A DNA stretch of 64,000 nucleotides from Roseateles oligotrophus. Its GTDB lineage: Bacteria; Pseudomonadota; Gammaproteobacteria; Burkholderiales; Burkholderiaceae_C. Made by a program: the position numbers and the translations under genes. Within the stretch, counting starts at the first letter, position 1. Each line of letters opens with the position of its first letter. The notes beneath the pieces are model-generated. The model was not told the origin of the DNA, ran no database searches, and saw only the letters and a program-made list of their open reading frames with translations. This document shows, piece after piece, positions 1 through 8,777 of the stretch. The DNA lies in the NCBI RefSeq assembly GCF_014204525.1, contig NZ_JACHLP010000003.1:186001-250000 (forward strand), in the 5' to 3' direction.

Positions 1-258
1 GATAGGCGCGCGCGGTTGATCGCCCGCATGGCCACGGCCTTTGGCGGCGATGGCCCCCACAGGGATGCCATGGCGGCCATGCTCGGCGAATGGTGGGCCA
101 AGAAGCATGCGGAAGCCATCGCCGACAAGCTGACTACGATTGCGTTCGACATTGACTTGCCTGAAATGGCCAAGAAGCGACGCAAGGCCGCCGAGAGCAA
201 ACAGCAAACCACCGCTTCTGGTGAGAAGGTCATACGCGACTGGTTGCCAAGCCCTTGA
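1..258 (+). CDS. C-terminal part of an unidentified protein, cut by window edge
   Basis: The frame is open from base 1 to a TGA at 256-258, so this is probably the 3' end of a gene that begins outside the window; an internal ATG at 28 also exists. The visible 85 residues are rich in Lys, Arg and Ala (WWAKKHAEAIADKL, then MAKKRRKAAESK) and show no motif I recognise. It lies 143 bp upstream of the VWA gene on the same strand and could belong to the same stress-response operon. It may also be a chance ORF in GC-rich DNA, hence the low confidence. Confidence 0.4.
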   Translation, partial: DRRARLIARMATAFGGDGPHRDAMAAMLGEWWAKKHAEAIADKLTTIAFDIDLPEMAKKRRKAAESKQQTTASGEKVIRDWLPSP

Positions 259-401
259 GCCATCGCGCGGTGTTCGACAGGCTCACGCGCAGACGCCTTG
301 GCGGCCGGGGCGAGCAGCAGTCGCCATAGAGCGGAGCCCTCCTCACGCTGCTTAGAATGATGCCAAGCGTGCATATCTTTATCAAAACGCAGGAGGATTG
401 A

Positions 402-1235
402 ATGTCATACCAAGCGCAGATCAGCCGGACCAGCCCGACCGCATTTCTTTTCGTGGTCGATCAATCTGGCTCCATGGCCGACAAAATGTCATCCGGCCGC
501 TCCAAGGCTGAGTTTGTCGCCGACGCGCTCAACCGTACTTTGGTCAATTTGGTCACACGCTGCTCGAAATCCGAGGGCGTGCGCGACTACTTCGATGTCG
601 GCGTGATTGGCTACAGCGGCACGACCGTCGGCAACGGCTTCGCCGGCCCCCTGGGCGGGAAAATTCTCAACGCCATCTCCGAGATCGAACGCAATCCACT
701 GCGCGTGGAAGACCGCAAGCGCAAGATGGACGACGGTGCCGGCGGCATCATCGAGACGTGCATCAAGTTCCCCGTGTGGTTTGAACCGCGAGCCGATGGC
801 GGCACGCCGATGCACGCGGCCTTAACCAAGGCCGCCGAGGAGCTTGTCGCCTGGTGCGACGCGCACCCGGAGAGCTACCCGCCGACCGTGCTGCACGTCA
901 CCGACGGCGAGTCCACCGACGGCGACCCGGAAGCCGTCGCCTCCCACCTGGGCCAAATCCGGACCAACGATGGCGAAGTCGTCGTGCTCAACATCCACGT
1001 CAGCGCGCTCGGCGCCGAGCCCATCCGCTTCCCGACCTCCGAGTCCGGCCTCCCCGACAGCTACGCCAAGATGCTATTCCGCATGTCGAGCCTGCTGCCC
1101 AAGCACTTGGTCGATTTCGCCAAGGACAAGGGCCACGCCGTGACCTCGGAGTCGGGCGGCTTCATGTTCAACGCCGAGGCGGCTGAAATCGTAGATTTCT
1201 TCGACATCGGAACCCGAGCGTCGCAACTGCGCTGA
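402..1235 (+). CDS. VWA-domain protein, TerY type
   Basis: A 277-residue von Willebrand factor A protein. The metal-ion-dependent adhesion site is visible: DQSGS near residue 20 (DxSxS), a Thr in GGTPMHAAL near residue 133, and VTDGESTDGD near residue 168. It has no signal peptide, so it is probably cytosolic. An AGGAGG-like site (gcaggagg) sits just before the ATG. The next two genes encode a PP2C phosphatase and a protein kinase, 8 bp downstream and then overlapping. VWA plus PP2C plus kinase is the TerY-P triad described for tellurite/stress and phage-related systems. The exact ligand or output is unknown. Confidence 0.9.
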   Translation: MSYQAQISRTSPTAFLFVVDQSGSMADKMSSGRSKAEFVADALNRTLVNLVTRCSKSEGVRDYFDVGVIGYSGTTVGNGFAGPLGGKILNAISEIERNPLRVEDRKRKMDDGAGGIIETCIKFPVWFEPRADGGTPMHAALTKAAEELVAWCDAHPESYPPTVLHVTDGESTDGDPEAVASHLGQIRTNDGEVVVLNIHVSALGAEPIRFPTSESGLPDSYAKMLFRMSSLLPKHLVDFAKDKGHAVTSESGGFMFNAEAAEIVDFFDIGTRASQLR

Positions 1236-1243
1236 GCCCGCCG

Positions 1244-1999
1244 ATGAAGCGGGAGTTTGCGGGCACCTGCCCCAAGGAGCCGCAGGAGCCCGCCTCGAAC
1301 GAGGACCGGAGCGCATTCTCCGAGGACGGCGCGCGCTTCGCCCTGTGCGACGGCGCCAGCGAGTCCTACAACTCGCGCCTCTGGGCCAAGGTGCTCGCGG
1401 AGAAGTTCGCGGCCAACCCCGCGTTTGGCCCCGAATGGCTCGCCGAGGCGCTCCGGGACTACATCGTGGGGCACGACTTCGAGGCGATGACCTGGTCGCA
1501 GCACGCGGGCTTTGACCGCGGGAGCTTCTCGACCCTGCTAGGCGTCGAGTTCGACTCGGCCCACCGAACCGTGGACACGCTCGCCATCGGCGACTGCGTG
1601 GCCATCTTGGTCGATGGCGAGCGCTTTGTCGAGGCCTGGCCCTTCGCAGACCCCGAGCGGTTCAAGGAACATCCAACCCTGCTCGCGACCAAGTCCGAGC
1701 ACAACGCCTTTGTGTCGGAGCTAGGCTTTTGGACCAATAGCGTCAAGACGTTCCACCTAGATGCATGCGAGTCTCCGCGCCTGGTATGCATGACCGACGC
1801 CCTGGCCGAGTGGACTCTGCGCGGCGTCAGGGACGGCGAGCCCACCTTGAGCCGGCTGCTAGGCCTGGCTTCCGAGGCGGAGCTCGCCGAGCTCGTGCTC
1901 GAAGAGCGCGCGGCCAAGCGCATGCGCGTTGATGACTCGACCCTGATCGTCGTCTCCTTCCCCAACCCGAGCAGCAGCGATGTCCTACCCGTCGCTTGA
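1244..1999 (+). CDS. PP2C-family Ser/Thr phosphatase of the VWA/kinase triad
   Basis: A 251-residue PPM/PP2C-like phosphatase. Expected metal-binding positions can be read: NEDRS near the N-terminus, CDGAS around residue 42, GDC in the middle, MTDAL around 185 and DDSTLIV near the C-terminus. It lacks a membrane segment. The gene starts 8 bp after the VWA gene stops and overlaps the kinase gene by 20 bp, so the three are almost certainly co-transcribed and translationally coupled. By family knowledge it would remove phosphates placed by the neighbouring kinase; the substrate (perhaps the VWA protein) is inference. Confidence 0.88.
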   Translation: MKREFAGTCPKEPQEPASNEDRSAFSEDGARFALCDGASESYNSRLWAKVLAEKFAANPAFGPEWLAEALRDYIVGHDFEAMTWSQHAGFDRGSFSTLLGVEFDSAHRTVDTLAIGDCVAILVDGERFVEAWPFADPERFKEHPTLLATKSEHNAFVSELGFWTNSVKTFHLDACESPRLVCMTDALAEWTLRGVRDGEPTLSRLLGLASEAELAELVLEERAAKRMRVDDSTLIVVSFPNPSSSDVLPVA

Positions 2000-3674
2000 A
2001 CAATACAACAACGCCTTTCAGCGCCACGCGACGCTGCTGGCCGACGCCGAGCTCAAGGGCGGGACGCTCTCGACCACGAGCTTTGGCTTGCCGCTGGCAA
2101 TCAGCGGCGGCTTCGCGCTGACCTACACCATCACCGCCGGGCCGAAGAAGTACGCGGTCCGCTGTTTCCACCGCAAATCCAACGAGCTCGAGCGCCGGTA
2201 TCAGTCCATCTCCAAGCGCCTGGCCGCGCTGAGGTCGCCCTACTTCCTGGACTTTCAGTTCCAGCCGCAGGGCATCCGCGTCGATGGCGGGATATATCCC
2301 ATCGTCAAGATGGCCTGGGCCAAGGGCGAGACCCTCGGCGAGTTCCTCGAAGACAACTGCTCCAACGCGGTGGCCCTGGGCAAGCTCTCCGACGCGCTCG
2401 TGGCCATGGCGGCCATGCTGGAAAAGGAGCGCATCGCCCACGGCGACCTGCAAACCGGCAACCTCATGGTTTCTGGCGGCGGCTCGTCGGTCCAGCTTAT
2501 CGACTACGACGGTATGTATGTCGATGAGATCAAAGACCTGGGCAGCGCCGAGGCCGGGCACCTCAACTTCCAACACCCGCAGCGCAAGTCGGCCAACCCG
2601 TTTGGGCCGACGCTCGATCGCTTCTCGCTGATTAGCCTATACGTCGCGCTCAAAGCCCTGCGCGCCGACCAGTCCCTTTGGCGCACGACCAACTCCGAGG
2701 TCGATGCCATCCTGTTTCGGGCCAACGACTTCGCCGATCCTCGCTCCTCGCCGGTCTTCGCGCTACTCGCGGCCAACAGCGCGCTGGCCGCCGACGCCAA
2801 GAACTTCGCGGTGGTTTGCATGGCCTCCATTGCCAACGCGCCGAGCTTGGCCGACTTCATCGCCGGCCGCAGCATCCCGCAGACCACCTCGGCGATTGCG
2901 TTCAATGGCACCGCCGCCAACGCGCCGAAGCTCGGATACATCGGCGCATATGACGTGCTCTCGGGCTCCGACTACGAGCAGTGCTTAAAGCATGTCGGCG
3001 ACAAAGTCGAGGTCATCGGCAGGATCGTCGAGGTCAACCTCGCCAGGATCAAGGGTTCCAACAAGCCCTACATCTTCGTCAACTTCGGCAACTGGCGAGG
3101 CCAAATTTTCAAGGCTGCCATTTGGCCGGAGGGCATGGTTGTTTTGAAGAACCGTCCCGACAAGTCATGGGAGGGCAAGTGGGTCAGCATCACCGGCATG
3201 ATGGACCCGCCCTACTCCAAGACCACCAGCAGATTCAGCTACACGCACTTGTCGATCAATATCACTGCCAACGGGCAAATGACGTTGATCTCCGAGGCGG
3301 AGGCTCAGCGCCGCTTGGCCGGGCCAGGTGTCGGCTCGCGTGTGCCCATCGCATCCAACCAAGACGCCCTCGCGCGCATCAAGGACCAAGCGATGCCCAC
3401 CAGGGCCGCGCCCGCGCCGAGGCCTTCGGCGCCAGTTCCACGATACGCCGCGCCGACTCCCCGGCCTACATCGCCACCGCTCACGCCCAACGAGGCCATC
3501 CTGGCGAAGATTCGGGCGACCGCGCTGCAACCCATGGCTGGCCATCAAGCGCCATCAGCTCCGCCGGCCGGCCAGCCTCGATACACCCAGCGGCCGCCGA
3601 TGCCGTCGAGCCCGGGCAGCCATCAGCAGCACGAGGGCTTCCTTTCCAAGCTGTTCAAGTTCCTGTTCAAGTAG
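1980..3674 (+). CDS. Protein kinase with C-terminal OB-like domain, third gene of the triad
   Basis: A 564-residue protein. The N-terminal ~260 residues look like a divergent Ser/Thr kinase: the catalytic loop reads HGDLQTGNLMV (near residue 157) and the metal-binding loop is LIDYDGM, a DYD in place of DFG. Residues ~315-445 resemble an OB-fold (VGDKVEVIGRIVEVN through SITGMMD). A Pro/Ala-rich low-complexity linker follows, with two similar short motifs (ALARIKDQAM and AILAKIRATAL), and the protein ends in a hydrophobic FLSKLFKFLFK tail. This layout matches kinases of TerY-P triads. The start overlaps the phosphatase gene. Whether it is fully active with DYD cannot be told from sequence. Confidence 0.88.
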   Translation: MSYPSLEQYNNAFQRHATLLADAELKGGTLSTTSFGLPLAISGGFALTYTITAGPKKYAVRCFHRKSNELERRYQSISKRLAALRSPYFLDFQFQPQGIRVDGGIYPIVKMAWAKGETLGEFLEDNCSNAVALGKLSDALVAMAAMLEKERIAHGDLQTGNLMVSGGGSSVQLIDYDGMYVDEIKDLGSAEAGHLNFQHPQRKSANPFGPTLDRFSLISLYVALKALRADQSLWRTTNSEVDAILFRANDFADPRSSPVFALLAANSALAADAKNFAVVCMASIANAPSLADFIAGRSIPQTTSAIAFNGTAANAPKLGYIGAYDVLSGSDYEQCLKHVGDKVEVIGRIVEVNLARIKGSNKPYIFVNFGNWRGQIFKAAIWPEGMVVLKNRPDKSWEGKWVSITGMMDPPYSKTTSRFSYTHLSINITANGQMTLISEAEAQRRLAGPGVGSRVPIASNQDALARIKDQAMPTRAAPAPRPSAPVPRYAAPTPRPTSPPLTPNEAILAKIRATALQPMAGHQAPSAPPAGQPRYTQRPPMPSSPGSHQQHEGFLSKLFKFLFK

Positions 3675-3748
3675 GCCGCCATTGGCCTACGCGCGTCTTC
3701 CCATCTTCTCCATGAAAGGTGGGCCGATTTAACCCCACGAGCCGAGCC

Positions 3749-3943
3749 ATGACGCAGACCACCGAAAACGACCCGGCGCAACTTCGCGCGGACATCCACA
3801 AGAGCCTGACCGAGCGCATGGAATGGTTCATGGCACGCTATGACGTTGTCAAAATCTACGCCTTCCATCCGGGCAGCGAGCGCGTCTACCTCGGCGACAA
3901 GGCCAACGACGTAAAAGGCATCGGCGCGCATCGATCCCGCTGA
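3749..3943 (+). pseudogene. Truncated small gene after the kinase, cut by IS remains
   Basis: The ATG at 3749 opens a frame (MTQTTENDPAQLRADIHKSL) that looks like a genuine soluble protein N-terminus for about 55 residues (KIYAFHPGSERVYLGDKAND). It then runs into GC-rich sequence adjoining recombinase and IS66 fragments and stops at 3943. I read it as the fourth gene of the triad operon, cut by an insertion or deletion. The function is not recognisable. The break is placed near 3925-3935 from loss of protein-like sequence, which is approximate. Confidence 0.45.
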
Positions 3944-4009
3944 TCCGATCTTGAACTCCACCGCCTGCACGCACTCCCCGAGGCGTTGCGCTGCGGCTCG
4001 TCGCTGGCA

Positions 4010-4182
4010 TAGGCGACGGACAGGGCTGTCTGGCTCTTGAGGTTCGGCGCTGCCGCGATCAGCCCCGTGACCTCGTCGCGGCTGAGCACGACGGGCAGCT
4101 TCTTCGGCACGCGCACGGTCTGCATCTTGAGCAGCAGCTCGCTCTGACCGAGCGTGATGCCGAAGAAGAACTTCAGCACACG
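4010..4182 (-). pseudogene. Tyrosine recombinase fragment
   Basis: On the minus strand a short stretch reads KFFFGITLGQSELLLKMQTV, then VPKKLPVVLSRDEVTGLIAA, then LKSQTALSVAYA. This is the start of the catalytic domain of an integrase of the kind found beside IS91-like transposases. The catalytic Arg, His and Tyr region is absent because the sequence changes abruptly after SVAYA. Only about 55 codons remain, so it cannot be functional. Confidence 0.5.
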
Positions 4183-4275
4183 AGCACCTTCATGCGATTG
4201 GCTCTGCGATTGGCGAACAGGTAGGCGTGATGAGGCCGAGCGGCGCCGAAGCCCTTCACGAGGGCGAGCCACACC
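4173..4275 (-). pseudogene. Fragment of a second IS66-type tnpB
   Basis: The minus-strand frame here gives HAYLFANRRANRMKVLVC, which matches the conserved core of IS66 accessory protein TnpB (HxYLFxNRRxNRxKVLVxDG) in a subgroup different from the intact tnpB at 4993-5340. Only about 30 codons survive. It lies between the recombinase fragment and the tnpC end, showing at least two IS66 events. Confidence 0.45.
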
Positions 4276-4281
4276 GTATCA

Positions 4282-4908
4282 ATGCGGATCAACGCAGCAG
4301 CTCTGGCACCGCCGGTACAACGGCAGATGGTCTGCGTACTTGCTGACCAGCACATGGGCCAGCTAGCCTGCGCCGGCCATGCCGCGCTCCACCGATCGGC
4401 TCGGCGCTGCCGCCTGCGCGATGGTCTTGCAGTTGGTGCAGGCCAGTCGGGGCCGCACATGGCGCACGACGTGGAAGCTGCCGGGTTCGTAGTCCAAGAC
4501 TTCGGAGAAGTCTTGACCGATCTCGCGCAGCGCCCGCCCGCAAGCCCGGCAGTCGCAGCCGCCATCAGGGCCCGACGGCGGGGCGTGCACGACGGTGCGG
4601 CGCGGCAAGTGCTCGGGGAACTCGCGCAGGCCGGGGCGTACCTTGTCCTGGCGCGTCTTGCGGCCAGCTTCAATCGAGGTGACGTTCGATACCGGGTCGG
4701 GGATGGGCACCACGACCATGCCGCCGACAAGTTCAAGCTGGGCGTGTTCGAGCTGTTCGCTGGAGCGGCCGTACTTCATGCGCCGCAGGTAGGCCAGCTC
4801 GATCTTGAGCTTGTCGATGGTCAGCAGGGCGATCTTCAAGGACTCCTGCGCCCGCCGCACTTCGCCGCTGAGAGCGACGTTGTTGGCGAGCAGGTCTTCG
4901 GATGTCAT
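4282..4908 (-). pseudogene. tnpC: IS66-family transposase tnpC, N-terminal part, interrupted by a stop
   Basis: The first 181 codons are a good IS66 transposase N-terminus: a leucine-rich helix (TIDKLKIELAYLRRMKYGRS), and zinc-finger cysteines in CDCRACG and CTNCKT. An in-frame TAG near 4363-4365 interrupts the conserved segment MAGAG*LAHVLVSKYADHLP. The reading frame resumes for about 25 codons and is then lost at the junction with the second element. The DDE catalytic domain is missing altogether, so this copy is dead. Confidence 0.75.
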
Positions 4909-4992
4909 GACCCTGACTGTCGCAGCACACCTTGCTGCTCACAACGGGAGAAGTCCCGTCAACCGGCGACCGGCAGCATCACCGCATGGCAT

Positions 4993-5340
4993 CTACGCGG
5001 CAGCGCGTGGCTGCCACGTGCGTTCGGGCCGCCGCCAGTCGATGCCTTCGAGCAGCATCGACAACTGGGCGGCACTCAGCGCGACACTGCCCGTGTCGGC
5101 TTGTGGCCAGACGAAGCGACCGCGCTCCAAGCGCTTGGTCAGCAGGCACATGCCGTCGCCATCACTCCATAGCAGCTTGACCAGGTCGCCCCGGCGGCCA
5201 CGGAAGGCGAAGACGTGGCCTGCAAAGGGATCCTCGGCCAGCGTGGTCTGCACCTTGACCGCCAGGCTGTCGATGCCGCAGCGCATGTCGGTGATGCCTG
5301 CGGCCAGCCAGACCTTGGTGCCCGCGCGCGGGCCGATCAT
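4993..5340 (-). CDS. tnpB: IS66-family accessory protein TnpB
   Basis: A 115-residue protein of normal length for IS66 TnpB (Orf2). It carries the family core KVWLAAGITDMRCGIDSLA and HVFAFRGRRGDLVKLLWSDG. TnpB is required for transposition of many IS66 elements but its biochemical role is uncertain. I chose the Met at 5340 because family members begin there (MIGPRAGTKVWL) and because it overlaps the end of tnpA, as is usual. The gene is intact although its partners are broken. Confidence 0.85.
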   Translation of the reverse strand: MIGPRAGTKVWLAAGITDMRCGIDSLAVKVQTTLAEDPFAGHVFAFRGRRGDLVKLLWSDGDGMCLLTKRLERGRFVWPQADTGSVALSAAQLSMLLEGIDWRRPERTWQPRAAA

Positions 5341-5770
5341 GCGCTCTGGCGCAGCGCACACAGCACGCTGCAAAGGCTGGCCTCGTCAATGGGGCCGCGC
5401 AGCCGCAACTGGGCGCCGGCAATGTCGAGTTCGATGACACCGGAGCTTCGAGCCACGCGCTGGGTGACCACCGTCATCGGGGCGATGCTTGCGGCACGAC
5501 CAACGGCTGCAAATGAGCGGCGCTGGCAGAGCTCTGAGCAACGTGCACGGGAACCAGCACGGCCGACGACGATGCCGCACCGCTCAGCTGCTTCGTGCGC
5601 AGGTGATCGCGCCTCCACTTGAACAGCAGGTTGGCCTTGATGCCACCGGCTAGCGCGATGGCCGCCACCGATGCGCCCTGCATCAGGCATTGCTCGACCA
5701 ACTTGGCTTTGAACAACCGCTCGTGCTGACGTCGCGGCGCCTCTCCTGCGATCCCTGTGACTGTCTTCAT
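5337..5770 (-). pseudogene. tnpA: IS66-family tnpA with a frameshift
   Basis: The N-terminal half (MKTVTGIAGEAPRRQHERLF, then LVEQCLMQGASVAAIALAGG and a helix-turn-helix ending NLLFKWRRDHL) runs in one frame from 5770. The conserved C-terminal end (GVIELDIAGAQLRLRG, then LCSVLCALRQ) lies in another frame that stops at 5337, overlapping tnpB. A single frameshift near 5470 would join them. The upstream Met at 5815 is less likely than 5770. Confidence 0.75.
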
Positions 5771-6176
5771 GGTATGCACCATCTCCTGTTGGTGCACACC
5801 ATCAAGGGTCTGCACGCTTCAGGTCAGATACTGGCTTGCCGACGCTGGCGGCGCAAGAACGGGGTTCGTCGGACTGTTACTTTGATTCAACACGTCGCGC
5901 AAGAGCAGACCCTCGATGAAGGCTGGCCATCAGTCGCGCGCGTAGTAACACGGCGAAGCCGCTCCCTGGACCGGCGCTCCGCTGTCAAAGGGGGCAAATG
6001 GCACTCACCCTAAGTAGCCTTAACGGCCCCGGACGAGTGCTTCTTCCGATAGATTGACGCTGGTGGTCGTGTGATGTTTTTCGGAGACTCGATGCTACGA
6101 GTCTTTGCGATGGCCGCTTCAAACAGCGCAGGCAGCTGGGCCTCTGACTCACCATGATATTGATTGGGAAATAGAA

Positions 6177-7412
6177 ATGCGTCAATGGAAGCTTTTGATT
6201 GACCGCAGCCTAGTTCGCAGGCTGCGGGCTGCCTCTATCCCCTTGGTGGGCATGCACATTGCTCTATCGCCGTGTATGTTGACCTATGCGCAGACTTCAC
6301 CTGCAGAATCGGCAAAGACCCATGTGATCAGAAGCACCGTTCCCGCAGATCAGGCCCGAGCAACCCTGGAGTTTGAGGTGGTGGCAAATGGTGACTCTGG
6401 CAACAAGCGGGAGAACATCTTGAGCTTTTCTTCGATGCGAAGCACAGCCAGCATTTCGATGGTTAGCTTGATTGATCCTTTGCAGCGCGTGATATGGCGC
6501 AAGACGCCAGAGGAGTTGGGCATCATTTCCAGGGATGTCTCTAGCCATCCTGAGTTGGGCGATGCCATCCTGTTGCCCGAGCTACGAGACGCGACACCAG
6601 GGCGCTGGCATTTGAGTCTTGAGCGCAACCTTCGCTCCACAGGAACTGTTCAAATTCTGTTTTCTTATCGACTGCTCCCCCGGTTCCAACTGAGCATGAC
6701 GAAATTGGACGCCAGTGTCGCTGCTGGCCAACCGTTTCTGATTGAGCTTAGGCCGACTGACTATGGCGCCCCGGTTGTAGGCTTGGGGAAAATCGAACTG
6801 AACGTTTTCGATGCCAACGGGGCGCGGGTCGCCACGTACGAAGCACAGGAAAATGCGCGTTCACCGACAGGCATCCGGATCAGCACGGAATCGGGGGTCT
6901 ACATTTCTCGTGTCAGCCTCGCCAAGGCTGGGGACTACCGGCTCGCAGCCCAACAGAACTTTCGAGGACTGTATGGGCCACTGAGTGCCTCCGCCGCAAT
7001 GGGTTTAAAGACAGGTCTTAGCGGCGGCGCGGTGGCACTCAGCGATGTCCGATTTGAGACTCGGCATGGCCCCCCCGGGAAGACCACGGCAACATGCATC
7101 AATGCAGTCACTTTTGACTTTGCGGTTGACGTTGCGTCTGCGGGCATTTACGTCGGCAATGTGGCCCTGACGGCACAAGGCTCGACTGAGCGTCGATTTG
7201 TCAGTGCATCCGCCCAACTTCCTGTTGGATCCGGCCGCATTTCGGTCAAGGCAAACGCAACCACCTTGCTTGCCTTGGGGGCACCATTAATGCAACTGAG
7301 TCAGGTCGGGCTGATCCGCTATGGCGAAAACGGTGGGTTGATCGCAGAAGCAAGAGATGTGCCCTTGACTACGGCGCAGAGATACGCATTGGCACAAATC
7401 TGCAAAGAGTAG
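6177..7412 (+). CDS. Exported protein of unknown function
   Basis: A 411-residue protein read from ATG 6177. The N-terminus is a plausible signal peptide (basic start MRQWKLLIDRSLVRRLRA, hydrophobic stretch, cleavage near MLTYAQT). The rest is rich in beta-type sequence (FLIELRPTDYGAPVVGLGKIE; SGVYISRVSLAKAGDYRLAA), which suggests repeated immunoglobulin-like or VWA-accessory beta domains. I do not recognise the family. It stands alone between IS remains, with no neighbour that hints at its role. An upstream in-frame Met at 6105 exists but would put the signal peptide 24 residues inside the protein. Confidence 0.75.
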   Translation: MRQWKLLIDRSLVRRLRAASIPLVGMHIALSPCMLTYAQTSPAESAKTHVIRSTVPADQARATLEFEVVANGDSGNKRENILSFSSMRSTASISMVSLIDPLQRVIWRKTPEELGIISRDVSSHPELGDAILLPELRDATPGRWHLSLERNLRSTGTVQILFSYRLLPRFQLSMTKLDASVAAGQPFLIELRPTDYGAPVVGLGKIELNVFDANGARVATYEAQENARSPTGIRISTESGVYISRVSLAKAGDYRLAAQQNFRGLYGPLSASAAMGLKTGLSGGAVALSDVRFETRHGPPGKTTATCINAVTFDFAVDVASAGIYVGNVALTAQGSTERRFVSASAQLPVGSGRISVKANATTLLALGAPLMQLSQVGLIRYGENGGLIAEARDVPLTTAQRYALAQICKE

Positions 7413-7821
7413 GTAATTCATCGCTTAGCCCGCACGGGAGGTGTTGGCTTGGGCTTCTTCGACATCGTGTGACCAAGTAGCACGCTGGCTGCCGCGCGTC
7501 TTTCACCGACCGCGCTTTGCTCCCTTTGTTGGCGCCATGCCCATTTCTTTCAAAGCGGCATGCGCTGCTCTGCTGGTTACAACTGAGCGCGACATGCTGG
7601 CGATCTGCGCTTCGGTGCCGCCAGCCTCATTCAGTTCAGGCATCTGGAGGCTCGACATGGCACCCACCACACGGCTTCGCACGCCACGATTGGGATCGCA
7701 TCCTGCGGATTGCAGCAATCCCGGACAGCCATTTCAACGTGATGGCGGACAGCGTTTCAAACTGATCGCGGACAGATCGGGCGCGCGCAAGTGCCTCAGT
7801 TCATGGTAGCTCAGGTGCCGA
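7413..7821. other. Gene-free stretch with mobile-element scraps
   Basis: About 410 bp between the exported protein and an IS3 remnant. A minus-strand frame at 7503-7718 (NEAGGTEAQIASMSRSV) looks weakly like an integrase or transposase tail but cannot be assigned. The right part holds the ~23-bp repeats described separately. I see no credible intact gene here. Confidence 0.4.
7723..7775. repeat. Two ~23-bp direct repeats, IS21-type terminus
   Basis: GGACAG recurs at 7723, 7747 and 7770, and the intervening sequences are near copies (CATTTCAACGTGATGGC and CGTTTCAAACTGATCGC). Multiple short direct repeats of this size are typical of the transposase-binding ends of IS21-family elements. No istA or istB gene remains alongside. 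Confidence 0.45.
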
Positions 7822-7972
7822 TCAACGCCCGGCCAGCAACTTCGCGCCGCCCTCGCCAGCCAGAAAACTCTTGACGACCTTTAGCTTGAGCTCCGTTTTG
7901 TACTCCTTCATGAAACCTCTTGGAGTTCGTCCACCTTCTGGAGGCCAGTTCAAAAACCGGGGCGGTTCAGTC
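7822..7972 (-). mobile_element. IS3-family end with the first 29 codons of orfA
   Basis: From ATG 7911 leftward the frame reads MKEYKTELKLKVVKSFLAGE then GGAKLLAGR and a stop. This is the N-terminus of the same kind of IS3 orfA that occurs at 27516. The outer sequence (TGAACCGCCCCGG, then CCAGAAGGTGGAC) resembles the terminal repeats of the element at 24668-27573. Only this end is left, so it is a remnant of a related copy. Confidence 0.7.
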
Positions 7973-7989
7973 GTGTGCATCGTCAGCGC

Positions 7990-8238
7990 TCAATCAAGGC
8001 CCTGAAATTTCGCCGGGTCCACCAATTCGTGAAGTGGAATGCCGATGGCACGCGCCAAAGAATCCGCGCTATCGATCGATAGGTTGATCCCGCCGCGTTC
8101 GACACGACTCAAGTAGGCGCGCGGGACGCCAGCGTCCAAGGCCAGACTCTCTTGAGTCAAGTCCTTGAGACGACGGGCTCGACGAAGGTTTCTGGCGAAT
8201 ACCTCTCGGGTGGTGAGTTGCGGCTTGGTGCTGGGCAT
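7990..8238 (-). CDS. XRE-family HTH transcriptional regulator
   Basis: An 82-residue single-domain Cro/C1-type regulator. Residues ~12-70 form the five-helix HTH: FARNLRRARRLKDLTQESLA, then LDAGVPRAYLSRVERGGINL, then SLARAIGIPLHELV. It lacks a sensor or effector domain, as in many plasmid and island regulators. It is transcribed leftward, divergent from the small exported protein at 8389; the intergenic region 8239-8388 would hold both promoters. Its target is unknown, and autoregulation is the usual guess. Confidence 0.85.
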   Translation of the reverse strand: MPSTKPQLTTREVFARNLRRARRLKDLTQESLALDAGVPRAYLSRVERGGINLSIDSADSLARAIGIPLHELVDPAKFQGLD

Positions 8239-8388
8239 AGTCGAACAGCATCAAGTTTGGCGACCTCTGTCTCCACATTACATGAAGTACATTTGGTATT
8301 CTTTGTGAATCATTAAGGTTCATAAGAAGTCCTACCTGATCATCATCGAGCACGAATCACATTACATGAACTACCTGGGAGGTCAAGA

Positions 8389-8652
8389 ATGACGTCGAAA
8401 CCACACCCCGCCGTCTTCGTCGCGGCGGCTCTGCTCTGTTCAGTCGCGCAACGTGTCTCTGCCGCACTACCGGCCAAGGACGCCGCGAAGCCGGCGGTCA
8501 CGGCCGCGACACAGCAGCCTGCCGTTCCACGCGCAGTACCTAGCCCGTCTGACCCGGGCATCAATCGGGCTGCCGAATCGGCGCGCCGCGACCACGACCC
8601 AGGCCTCAATGGCTCTGCAAAGGATGTGAGAGCGGCTTCGACTAAGCCCTGA
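8389..8652 (+). CDS. Small probable exported protein
   Basis: An 87-residue protein with a likely signal peptide (MTSKPHPAVFVAAALLCSVA, cleavage after RVSAA) and a short Ala/Pro/Lys-rich mature part without cysteines. A GGGAGG-like site precedes the ATG. No family is recognised. The antiparallel frame at 8343-8609 is also open; I prefer this strand because of the signal peptide and ribosome binding site. Confidence 0.5.
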   Translation: MTSKPHPAVFVAAALLCSVAQRVSAALPAKDAAKPAVTAATQQPAVPRAVPSPSDPGINRAAESARRDHDPGLNGSAKDVRAASTKP

Positions 8653-8777
8653 CCTGCCGAATCCTAAATACCGCCGCAATCACCTCAAGTTTTGCCGATG
8701 CCAGCACATGCCGCGCGCGTTGCGATTACGGCTGCGTCGCAGGCGCCTCCATTCACGACAACACCAAAACAGCCAAC

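Larger units (their letters stand above)
3940..5830. mobile_element. Mosaic of decayed IS66-family and recombinase sequences
   Basis: About 1.9 kb in which every recognisable piece is mobile-element derived and reads leftward: a tyrosine recombinase fragment, a short piece of one IS66-type TnpB, a frameshifted TnpC, an intact TnpB and a frameshifted TnpA. The order tnpA-tnpB-tnpC matches an IS66 element. The extra TnpB scrap and recombinase piece at the left come from at least one other element. I could not find a convincing matching pair of terminal inverted repeats, so the ends given are approximate. Confidence 0.7.

Noticed and set aside
4282..5172. Plus-strand frame of 296 codons opposite IS66 genes
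   Set aside because: The minus strand encodes recognisable IS66 TnpC and TnpB; the plus frame is a shadow.
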